A DNA stretch of 64,000 bases from Pempheris klunzingeri (Eukaryota; Chordata; Actinopteri; Acropomatiformes; Pempheridae), in contig NC_092013.1 of NCBI RefSeq assembly GCF_042242105.1, forward strand, positions 13,261,618-13,325,617, written 5' to 3'. Positions 51,384-62,640 of this stretch are shown here, piece after piece. The notes beneath the pieces were generated by a model. The model saw nothing but the letters and a program-made list of their open reading frames with translations. It was not told the origin of the DNA and ran no database searches. Position 1 is the stretch's first letter, and each line of letters starts with the position of its first letter. Made by a program: the position numbers and the translations under genes.

Positions 51384-53873
51384 AATCAACAATGATGCCT
51401 GAATAGAGGGCAGCTGCAAGTCTCGGCATCACAGAAATGACAGTTGCCATGGTGATAGTGACAGTGAACTTTCAAACATTTTAGTGATGGCTGTGAAAGA
51501 GAGGAATGGTAAGAGCACAAAAACATTTGAAAACAGAGGAACAAAGATGAGATTTGAACGACCTAGACTTAACTATGTGAATGTCACATATTCTACTCAC
51601 AGAGCAAGGCCAGTACAAAGTGAGATTACTCTTAATCCTCAACTCAAACACATGCTTACTGCAGATATTCTGCTTACTGACAGCGTAAAATTACGCTGAG
51701 TCCATTTTTCACGGCTTGTGGGAGCTCAGATCAGTGGCCATTCAGTGAGTGCGGTTAATCCCTTTGAAAGTTATATTCAGATTAACATGTAAATCCTTGA
51801 AATTTTGGTAATTAGACAGCTATAAGCACATGGTGTTTGTTTCTTGAAAACATCCTGTTGTATTAGTCCTGAAATAATTCACTCACTCTGCTTTAAATAC
51901 CTGCCAGGTCAAAGAGAACATGTCTGAACGTACTGTATGACCCAAGGATGAGCACAATATACATGAATGCCATATAATTCAATTACTGCAGCATGTACAG
52001 GAGGCGCTGTGCTGTACTAATGTAATGTAATGTAAATGAATGTGCAAGAAGACAATTAACAAATCACCTAGCTCCACCCCCTTAGTTACTGTTGCTATGC
52101 CCTCGGGCTGAGCTTTCCATTGGGTTCTCACTCAGCATGTACAGTCTGAAAGCGATGATAATGGTGACAGATTTACAGCTTGAAATTCTTAGTTTGGCTC
52201 AAACCAATGATTGTACATGTCTATGATTTCAGTCAGATCTAGACAAAAGCAGTCTTCTCCATTCTAGCAAGGGACCGTCGCTGGAAACTAGCTACGTTCA
52301 GACAATCTTGTAAAATGGGTCTGAAACATACACTTGATGGCTGCATGCATGATACCGTGCTAAAAAAAAAAACTGTGTCTGAATTTACATGTCGCAGGCA
52401 AAAAAAAATTAGCATCCGCACCAGCTGATGATCCATACAGAAGACATGAAAATAAAAAAAAAACGCATTGTTCTTGCATTGGAGTGTAGAGTTGGTTAAT
52501 CCTAGTATTTTATGATTGATAAGAAAAATTTATGATCTGACTCTTATTTCATTGTAAAATATTTTTTGGCTGCCTATCTTGGACAAGCAAGACAGAGGTT
52601 GTAATATTGCTTTGCATTTTTAGTTTCACCTTTAACATTACAAGAGATAAGGCTTTTATGGGTGAAGACTGATATTGAAAACTTCCCCAGATCCAATAAG
52701 AGCAGGACAAAGCTGCGGTGTTACCCTAAACTCTGATATAGTAGGATCCAGGACCTCCTGGTTGCTAAGCTATGATTGGACAATTACTGTGATGACACAC
52801 ATGTGCAAGAGGTGTACGTACAGTATGGGAGTGCATGTGTTAGCATTTGGACTTGTGTGTTGAAACCTGAAAGTGGTCCCAGGCCAGGTGACAGTGCTCA
52901 TCAAGCTTAAAGGTTTCTCGCACAAGTGGGAAAGTGCTCTTTCTCTCTCTACTCTCACACGCAGTCATTGGGTTGATGAAGGCTTCTCCTTCACCTTAGT
53001 GAATTCTGTTTCCGCCTCTGGCTGTCACACTTTCCTCAATGTCACTCATTCACCTTACCGCACAGCCTCCAATGAGGACAGCTACAACAAGTGGAGCAGC
53101 TTCTGGGCCTGAGAGTGCTGATGTATAGACCCTGTCGTTCTGTGCACACATATAAACGTTGAGGATAGGATGTGGTACCCAGGGTGTTGCATATCACAGT
53201 AATGACATGGCGTCTCTGCAGGGCTACGGCCAGCAGGTACCTCATGGCCAGTTTTTTATGTTGTGCGTGTAAGAAATGGTTAGGATAGGAAATGAATGTT
53301 TAGTGCTGATATAAAACGTCATGATGTGCACCTCATCTTTTATGCCCATAATAAAAAAACATACATATATATATACTCTAATACAATATACTGATAAAAT
53401 ATTTTTAATGGAGTAATGCGTATGAGCTAACTCAAACAGGCAATTTGAGTTGTGCTGTTACACTTATAGTTGATGCAATATACAATATATCTAATGCACC
53501 CTCATGGTAGGCAGTCAACTGTATATCTCAACAAACAGTGCCTTGTCCACTGTTTTGCTCTGCTGTGCTCTTGCTGCATCCCATTTGCAAACTCTGCTGT
53601 TACACTGATGCAACCACTGCAGCTGCTGCTCATATAACATTTAATAAAACTCCATCTCCATCTGTGGGGCCATCTGAAGTTATTCTGGAGGAGAGTTTAT
53701 TACTGACACTCCCCAACATCTGCTGTGCTGAGCTTGGTTCAGGCTTGCGGGAGTAGAGGCTTGAACCTGGACACTAAATATCAAAGAAGGTTAAAAAAAA
53801 AACGTAGAAACTCACAGGAACAGAAACCAGTAATGAACTAAAATGAACTGACAAAGGATCTGGGCTGGTATAA

Positions 53874-54158
53874 CATGAGAGGGAGAGGAGATGAGGTGGG
53901 GTTCATTCAGGAGATGGATGGTCCAGGGATAGATTTCCTACCTACATTAGTAGATTACTGAATGGGTTTGTGCTGCACTTTGTGCATGCAAGCACTGCAT
54001 GTGTGTTGGGAGAGGTTTGATCCAAAAATGGCTTGTTTCAGACTCTTATGTGAGCTCATAGTAAACAGTGTTTTAAGGGGATAAATAAGGAGAAAGGAAG
54101 AAAAAAAAATGACGATGACAGATAGAGGCTTGCAGATATTATTGAATATTGAAGACAG
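53874..54158 (-). repeat. Right arm of a widely spaced inverted repeat
   Basis: Reverse-complement partner of 50497-50751. Landmarks on this strand are TCATTCAGGAGATGGATGGT, GAAATGGCTTGTTTCAGACTC-type sequence at about 54028-54046, TGTTTTAAGGGGATAAATAA and AGATATTATTGAATATTG. It has a few small insertions relative to the left arm. Similarity stops abruptly on both sides, as expected for inserted elements. Confidence 0.85.
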
Positions 54159-55462
54159 GTGGGCTAATGGGAAACAGGTGAAGACAAGTGCAAGAGCTGG
54201 AAAACACATAAATGCAGGAACTAAGTAACAGAAATGAGAAGAGAGCATACGACTACAAAATATTACAGGAAACAATGACTGAATAACAAGACGTAACGAC
54301 CAAAACATCACCTAGTATTTGTCCTCAGTATTTCCTAACGAGAATACAGCTAAACAGGAGGGGAAACAGAAGCAGATCATGACACTGAGTACATTGTCTG
54401 CATTCACATAAAATAAATCCATTCCACATGGGTTGACTTACTGAAGTGGGTATTTTCTACGTCATTGCACAGTGTGCAATAGACAAAGTGGGGAATGACA
54501 TGTGACAGAGGTCCCATGTCTGATCCATATGGATCTATCTCAGTGTGTGTTTTCACCAACTGAGCCACCGTGATGTGTTTGATTATCTGTATGAGCTTAT
54601 CATTTGGTGAACAGGAGAATTCTTAGTATTCCTGTGTTGACTCATACTCACAGACATGGCAGATGGTATTTATAGATTATAGTGTAATTGACAACAGTGA
54701 AACTAATTAAATGTAGATTTAGTCTTAGAAGTTAATTTATACCTTTGAAAACTAAAACAGGCAATTCCTTCTTCTGTCTTCTGTTTTAGATTTAATTGCT
54801 ACCTTTATGTCTGTGTTCACACTGGTGATGATTACTTTAATTACTTATAGGTTCTTCATCCTTTGAAACATGAGCACAGCTTTGGCAAAAGATGAGCTCG
54901 GTGCTTGTAGCTTGTGGCAGTGTGCTGACAGAGGAGAAAACTATTACTGCCATGACAACTTTCCAAAGTTGGGAATCTCTTTTCAGTTTGGATATTTTCC
55001 CCAGATTCCACACTGATGGTTCAGAAAGAGAAACATCTTTGCTCAGAGTCTTCAAAGTCCTCATTGTTGATCAAACAACAGTGTGTCCATCGATGTTTTA
55101 CAGTATCTGCCGTCACACAGTACACACAGTATATGATTCAGCAGTTGTGACAATCATTGATGAGTACTCTCCTTGAAGGTTAGTACTGATTCAGGGAAAA
55201 TGATACAGAGTTTCCATATTAATCACTCACTCACTGACTTACAGAGGATGCTTGTAGGTCTATGACTGACATTGCATTTCCCTGGACGGCATGACCTCTA
55301 TGTCCCTCCAACTGAAAGACTAAAACTACCATGTCGTCAATAAAATATACTAACTGCTACGCTGCCAAGCTTCTCCTTTTTCTTGGAGGACAGGACACAG
55401 ACCGTATAATATATATGCCTTCGTATTGAGTATTTTCAGGTTAATCGTTGTTTTTTCAGAAG

Positions 55463-55941
55463 CATTTTACAACGCAGTACACAATGCTGTGGTAGTTACT
55501 AAAGAATGAGTGAGCGATAGATCAGGAGTGTCCCAATAATGAATGAATCGTTAGTAGTTCCTGAAAAACTCTGAAGTGAATACCATATAGTAGACAATCA
55601 ACTAGAAAAGTTGAATGATATAAATACTGAGAAGAATTCCTGAGCTACTCAGCATGACATACCACTTTAATTGGGAGTCCATAAAAAGACTAAGTAATGA
55701 TTGATTGATTAATGGTTAATTAATGAGTCTTTACAAGACTAGATATTCAACTAATTGTTACCTAATGATTCATTAATATAGTAACTCCCAGTCTGTTCTC
55801 TGGTAGCTCATCATTATCTACTATACAGAGCTCAATTCAGAGTTTTTAAGGAACTACTCATTAACGATTCATTAATTATCGTCTCGCTTCTGATTCGTTC
55901 CTTAGTAACTACCACTACTTTGTGTACTGTATTGTAAAATG
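55463..55941. mobile_element. MITE-like element with very long terminal inverted repeats
   Basis: The first ~145 bp and the last ~145 bp are imperfect reverse complements. Both ends read CATTTTACAA... inward, followed by CAGTACACAA, GTGGTAGTTACTAA, AATGAATCGTTA, TAGTTCCT and AAAACTCTGAA, with the end of the right arm at TTGTAAAATG (55941). Total length is 479 bp with no coding capacity, so it is a non-autonomous DNA element. I could not see a clear target-site duplication, and the superfamily is unassigned. Confidence 0.8.
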
Positions 55942-56458
55942 TCAACATTTTTTCTTATGATACATTTGGCTGTGCAGATTGTTCAGATTGCCTCAGCAGT
56001 CTTTTCCTTTACAAAACCCTGAATATTTCATGATTATTTGAACTGTATATGAGTTTTCCCTTTTGAGCCGCTGTGTCCCAGGATGACTTTGTTGGAAAAA
56101 ATGTCTACACTAAGAAGACTCATGATGACAATTAACTTTGAGTTGTGGCTTCGATACGGAACTTTTGTTTTCTGCTCCCATGGCAGAAACAAAATACTAA
56201 CCACACACTTTTGTTGTTTTAGCCTCTGGGAAAGCGGGTAATTGTCCTACATATGAACCTCATTATTTAGAATTTAATCTGGTCCGAAGGCAAACACAAA
56301 CTCAAATGGCTCATGTTCTCCATAAAAGTTATTATCAAAGAAGTTTTCAGGTTATCCAGGTTCAACTCATTCTAACTTGTTCGTAGTTGTACAAATTAGT
56401 CAAGAGACTGATTGAATATAAGAAAACTTGAATGCGAACGTGTATCTATATATTATTA

Positions 56459-56698
56459 TACACTGTTGCCCATAAAGTTGGAATAAAATGTTTTTTACCT
56501 CTTCTCATGAAATGATTGTGACAATGTGATTTATTCTTGATAAATAAAGTGTATATCTTCTCAACTTTATTGATCAAACTCTTCCAAACATATCACAGTG
56601 AAACTTAAACCACAATTAACCTTTGCAAACTGTGTATTCAGGCTTTAACAAAATTGGGGGTATTGAACAATTATTCCAACTTTATGGGCAACAGTGTA
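56459..56698. mobile_element. Tc1/mariner-type MITE with near-perfect terminal inverted repeats
   Basis: The element opens with TACACTGTTGCCCATAAAGT and closes with the exact complement, ACTTTATGGGCAACAGTGTA; complementarity continues inward for about 28 bp in all. It is flanked by TA on both sides, the target preference of Tc1/mariner transposons. Length is about 240 bp with no transposase reading frame, so it is non-autonomous. I recognise this terminal sequence from other fish genomes. The good match between the ends suggests fairly recent insertion. Confidence 0.88.
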
Positions 56699-59518
56699 TA
56701 ATACCTATAATATTTTTTTTTCAATTTTGTGCATTTTCCAGGTTCTCAAGCTTAAATAAAATTAACTTGAATTGAATCTTCCTTGCATCTCAGTACCTCG
56801 AATGTGTTTACAGGCAGATTAATATAAGTTGTTTAGCCACTCGAGTATTTTATTACTAAGTTGACACATGCACTCTAACCATTCTTTTTTATATCCTTTT
56901 TATAATAATAATAACACAGAAAAACTTGCCAGTGATGGTTTTGGTATCATGTTAATATTTTGTCTTTGCATTAATTTGACCTTAGAAATTAATGAGAAAT
57001 TATTTATAAAATGGAAAAGTGAACGGGCCTTACATTACCATCATGTAAGGCCTGACAAACACAATCCTGTGACGCACAATGATTCCCATAAGAAACAGAA
57101 ATTTGAACAAAACTACGTCATACGCTGACAACCCAGAATCTGAAGTGTTCTTCCCACGGGCTAAAAATCATCATCTGCTAGATTCTACTTTCCTCTTAGT
57201 CACAATCCTACTTCTTCATTTTCTATTTCTCTAGCTCAGACTCAGCATCCATGTCTCACAGCATTTCTCTTTCATTTTTACAGACTCTAACTCTCCAGAT
57301 CTCTTGATCTATCCTTGTTTTTTTCTTCCTTACAGTCTTTGCTCCTCAGGCTTCCTCCTCTTGGGAAGAATGAAGTCTTGGTGTCTTTTGCTCAGAGCTC
57401 ACGAAACAGCTCAATTCCAAATTAAATGAACAAAGCAGCTGTCTTGCTTTGCAGTGGCAATGCACAGTTCCTGACCACTTTCACTTCCTTGTCATCCACT
57501 GCACAAACTCAAAGCCATTTCTATGTAATGAAGGTGTGTGTTGCTCATCAGTTACAAAATCACTTTAAATCTGAATGCTCTGCAATCACTTTGCACGAAC
57601 TTCAGAATTGCTGCTCTGATGACCACAGTTATGTAATTCACAACACACTTGTGAATTTTAGTGACCAAACACACAGAACATATCCACTGAAATAAATTCA
57701 GCAATAGCAAATAGAGCAAAACGAACAAATAGTCTTTACTAAACATATTCTGCAGCAGTGAAACCTGCCAAAGCTGTGCCCCAGTGGAAGCCTGAAAGGC
57801 TGAGATGACACTACAAATCCTGAACCATCCACTACAAAATGCATGATGTGACTTGTGAAATACTCACAAGCAGGACTCAACCATTAGAGAATCTGACATC
57901 TGCACATTTACAGTGAATGAGGATTAAAATGTGCAGCACAATGCTAAAACAGCTCCTAAATATTCCAAAAACTCTTCTTAAAACTTCTGTCCAACATTAA
58001 CTTAGCAAAAAGATGTTTGACAATCATAATTTTGATCATCTTCACTGTGGCTTGATCTTTCATGGTAATATGGCCTGCGCTCTTATGTTACATCACATAA
58101 TATACCCCTAACATATGAAATGATAATTACCACTGCCACTGGGGTTGTGCAATTAACCCATACCATCCTGTTTGTTTGTTTGTTTGTGACTGAATCAGCA
58201 TGAAATTTATTTTCTTCAGAAGAAGAAATATTGATTTTGGAAACCCCCAGGAGATTCTCTGTATTACCACCATCAGCCCAAATATTCAGCCCTCTGCTGA
58301 GTGTGTCTCCTGACCTGAAGCATAATGTTTATAATGTAACATACTATTATGCTGCCAACAGAAAGAAACCCACTGATACTGAGATTCTCATCACCTTTAC
58401 TGGTACCATCAGGCCAAACTTCTGCTACTGTTGTGTAATCTCCCCAACAGACTGTTGACTGTGACAGTACCAGACAAGTGGGGCGATTATCAGGCCTTGG
58501 TGGACATCTGCGATTTACAGTGTTTTCCCCATCAACTACTCACCCTAAAAGCATGAAGTATATAAAAAGGCAAATTCATGATTTCACTTGTCGTTCATGC
58601 TGACAAAAACCAAGAGGCTTTGAAGATAAAACAGCTGACCAGTGAACACTGCTGGTACTTAGATCTGGGTTAATGCAAGTGTAAGAACATTGAACTGTTA
58701 GGTATAAATAGCCTCAAAGCTGCACTAATGAATATTTACAAGTGAATGCTAATTTAGCTCTGTGTCTGCGTAAAGCGGCAACTGTTTTCTAACACGTTCA
58801 GCATATCAACTTTGTGAGGTGATAATACTTTAATCTTATGTTTAAATCTTGTTCCCCTCCAGTGACCAAACAATTTAATAATGCAAGTTTCTTGTATCAA
58901 CATGTGTAATCCAACAAATATATTCTTGTCAGTTTCATCAAAGTTAAGCTGTTTGGGTGCCACTCTGAGCATAGTCAAAACTTCTTCCACAAAGTTGATC
59001 CAATCTTCACCATATGTGAGCAAAAGCGTCTTTTGGATGCCTTTAACATGGCATGTAAACAAAATTTTGGTGCTCCAAACTGTTTGGCTGTGACTTGCAA
59101 ATGAATTTGCAATGAGGATGCAGGATAGGGAAGGGAGCCATCTCTCTGAATTATAACATCATGATCATAATTGCTCAGCAGATACACAAATCCTCAATGT
59201 GCTACCATCCATCTGGCCAAAAGTTAGGTCATTCTCTGGCTCACAACTTCCTTGGATACATTGGAAGAAAAATGTACTGAGTCTAATAGATCAAACAAAT
59301 TTAACAAAAATGTAGTCTTGTTTATTTCAGCTGGTAAAATCAACTGCCAAGAGTTAGAGTTTTGTCAAAAAGGTTCACTTTGAGCCTAAAAATGGCAGCT
59401 TGGCTTGTGCACTTTAGCCCTCTAGCCTTTGAATGTACAGGTTTACAGGCTATTGGGTATTTTATTGTCAGTCCTGCAGTTCTTCAGTAATACATTTTTG
59501 ACACATAGTAGTAATGTA

Positions 59519-59977
59519 CGGAGACCCTAAAGTCCCAAAAGGTGATATCTTGAGCAAACAAGTTATTTATCCTGTGTGCAAAGATAATATACCATACATT
59601 TGAATAATGACTTCAGATGCACACAGCCACCATATAATGGAGAGCACGCAGCTAAATAAATTTCATCTTCACCTTTGAATGTCATACAATGAAATGTACA
59701 TTGCTCTTGCATGCAGACATCGGACTGTCATCACTTGCTGCGTCTACTGAAAACACAACTTCCACGGTATTCAAAGCATTGGCCTATCACACCTTTACTA
59801 TGCAGATATTAACTTGTTCGCACACGATAATTAACTTAACTGCTTAACTGCACAAGATTTTAAAATATCACCTTTAAATAGCATTTAAATAACTTTAACA
59901 CAAAATTAGCTTGTGAGGATAATATAATAACTTGTTCACACATGATACAAAAAATATCACCTTTTGGGACTCTGCCG
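59519..59977. mobile_element. MITE-like element with terminal inverted repeats
   Basis: Left end CGGAGACCCTAAAGTCCC and right end GGGACTCTGCCG are complementary with a small gap. They are followed inward by a perfect complementary 18-mer (AGTCCCAAAAGGTGATAT) and by AACAAGTTAT on both sides. The right-hand end is partly duplicated inside the element (AACTTGTTCGCACACGATAA at about 59812 resembles about 59930-59949). Length is about 459 bp, non-coding. Superfamily unassigned. Confidence 0.7.
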
Positions 59978-60854
59978 CAATGTAAGTAATGCCATAAAAT
60001 ACATGCACCTAAAGAATGTTTTGCCTTAATCTCCTGAGGTTTTCAGTCTGTCTGAGTGTGTGTGTGTGTATGGAAGAGGGAGAAGAAGAAGCTGTGCACT
60101 ACTGTAGGTGTATGTGTGAGTTTGTATGTTTGCATGTACTGTCTTAATACTGGCTACAAAATTGATAGATAAGAGCTGTTAATCAATCCCTTTCCCTCTC
60201 CACGTCAATAAATCTATGTGTTAATCATACTACAGTTAAAACTGGAATATGGACCAAATAAGGTTTTGAGATTTTTTGTTTATTTTAACTTCAACCTTCA
60301 AAGGTTAATGGAGAGGGTTTTTTTTTTACTGCATTTGAATCTGACTTCAGGGCAAGTTAGAAGACGTATTACCACTCAGAGGCACTGCTTTTGACGAGGA
60401 GACATTGTGACAGGCAGAGAGAGCAACCAGCATGAAAGCAATCGCTGAGGCACACAATCTCCGAATACACATGATCCCAGCTTATATCTCTGCACCTCAC
60501 AAACCCAGACAACAAGGACAAATAACCTGGGAAGGTCTGATATGTTATTATCCCCTAATCCCCTATCAAGCACAAATTTATGACTCTTCAGTGTTGCATG
60601 GTCACTCTGCAGCTTCCTGCCAGAGAGTTACATGAGATGTTTGATCCTCACTGTGTTACTGCCCTCTTTGGCACAAGCTCATGAGCCACAAGCCCAGCAG
60701 TTGTGTTCACTGCTGCTGGTTATCATGTAAATTAACATGAAGCAGGAGCTGCAATGTGTTCTGTCAGTTAGGTTAACACTGAATGTTGAAAGGAGAAAAT
60801 GCACCTTTATGGGTCTTTGGATCACAACATCGTCAGGGTTGGCATCAGGGATAC

Positions 60855-61600
60855 CGACTACTTCGAATCTTATATATCTCATAGCAGAATTTTTTTATTA
60901 GTGGACGATGATGCCTTCTCTTCTGTGGCCCACCCTGACCTGTGGTGTTCCCCAAGGCTCCCCCCTTGGCCCTGTGTTCTGGCATGCTGCTACTGGGATA
61001 TTTCTTAAAAAAAACACAAAATTTAGTATCATTGTCATGCATATGACAAATGTGTGTCCCAATAAAAACAGTGACAGTAGTTGTCATCGGTTATTAACTT
61101 ATGTGTCAGAATTAAAGTGCTGGACGTCACAAAACTTTGTCAAGCTAAATGAAAGCAAATCTGAAATCGTCCTGTTTTGTCCTCCAAAGTCTACCCCAAT
61201 TTTACCAAAACATCTTGCTCCCTGTCATTGTGTAATACTTTAAAAGTGTCCTTTCATTTGAAAAACAAGTTACAAAAGTAATTTCATTATGTTTTTACAG
61301 TTGAGAAATCCCACAACAGCCTGTTCTCAAGAAAGCCATGAATGCCTTTAAGTCTTGGTCAGATTATTGTAATTCATCATATTCAGGGTTAAACTAAAAA
61401 ATCTCTGGCCTTGAGCTTGATCTAGAGAGGTGACGGCTCTAACACATACTTGATGACAAGATCTTATCAGCCGTGTATTAGCATCGCTTCACTGGTTACC
61501 AGTTAGCTTTAGAATTGTGATTTGCTCCGCTGGCTGCTCAAAACTAAAGGTGACTTTTGCATTCAGAGCCCTTCGCTCCTGGAAATTCCAGGCAGGGATT
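60855..61600 (+). mobile_element. Decayed non-LTR retrotransposon (LINE) reverse-transcriptase fragment
   Basis: Translations in shifting plus-strand frames give a reverse-transcriptase segment typical of fish L2/Rex1-like LINEs. YFESYISHSR comes first, then CGVPQGSPLGPV (the conserved GVPQGS-LGP box, about 60940-60975), then ELKCWTSQNFVKLNESKSEI (about 61107-61166), and later LHWLPVSFRI near 61489-61518. Frameshifts and stops break the frame, and the YADD catalytic box is not intact. The fragment lacks the endonuclease and 5' parts. Exact clade was not settled. Confidence 0.75.
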
Positions 61601-61612
61601 TAAAGGGGCCTT

Positions 61613-61672
61613 CCTCATTATCATTATTATTAATAATATTATTACTATTATTATTGTTATTATTATTACAAA
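61613..61672. repeat. (ATT)n-rich microsatellite
   Basis: About 60 bp of imperfect ATT/TTA trinucleotide repeats directly after the LINE fragment. Its position suggests it could be a degenerate 3' tail repeat of that element, but this is inference. Confidence 0.75.
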
Positions 61673-61939
61673 TATTGAGTGGGATCTATTTGTCATCTTA
61701 ATTACTGTAGTCAAAATCAAAAAATAACAACTTAAACAACAACAATTACCCTAGCACAACCTCCGTTAACTTAAATGGTGGATGATAAAAAACAAATATG
61801 ACATAGGGACTGAATTATTCATCAGTGTGCTCTGCAAATAATATATTATTCAATCTATCTTAAACTACTCTTTATTTTATTTTAGTGGTATTGTCTTCTT
61901 TTAAATACTCAAGGGATAGTTGTTCTAACTGCTATTGGT

Positions 61940-62640
61940 TTATACGCTGTTGGTTGCCAGACAGATTCCCATACACATAGAGCAAATGCTCCTCAGAGGA
62001 TGAATCCTTTTTGTGCACTCCATGAGCATTCCTCTAGGGCCAAATTTAGAACATCCCCTCATTGAATAAGCAGACTGAAGAGGGAGCTTTGACTGATACA
62101 AGTGTAATTGCATTACAGTAGTCCCAGTGGGGGGAAAAAAGCATATATAGGATACCAGAAAAAAAATTGACAATATTCTTGTGCATGACAGCGAGAGTTC
62201 AATATCTTTTAAAAGGCAGCCTATCTCACTGTTGAAATGGCTGGCGGAAATTGCTCGTCATATTAATATGACCTTAGAATTATCATCATCAAGTTTTAAA
62301 ATCTTTGGTCATTGGATGTGATTAATGCAGGTAACAATTAGTTAGACTACTGTAATTGTTGGACTGAACTGTATGTGCATCATCATGGCTTGTGGAGGGA
62401 AAGCATATAAACCGAAAACAACAGTGTGCCAAGAATTCACCCTTGGGGAACACCACAATTAACAATAAGAGTCGACTGTTACAACAGAAAAGGTTCTGTT
62501 ACATAACAGGTCGAAAACTGTACCCTTGTGCCCAAATTTCTACAGGGTGAGGGAGATCAGTGATGAATCTGTCAAAAGCAACACTAAAGTCTAAAACCTG
62601 ACTCAAAACTCTTAAAACAATTCAGGGCTGGATCTTCTCA
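61940..62640 (-). repeat. Degenerate teleost dispersed repeat, class uncertain
   Basis: Phrases such as GTAATTGCATTACAGTAGTC (about 62104), CCTTGGGGAACACCACAATT (about 62441), TCTGTCAAAAGCAACACTAA and TCTAAAACCTGACTCAAA (about 62568-62608) follow the order of a common fish interspersed repeat as I remember it. The copy is heavily mutated and no protein is preserved. Strand and boundaries are approximate. Confidence 0.4.
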
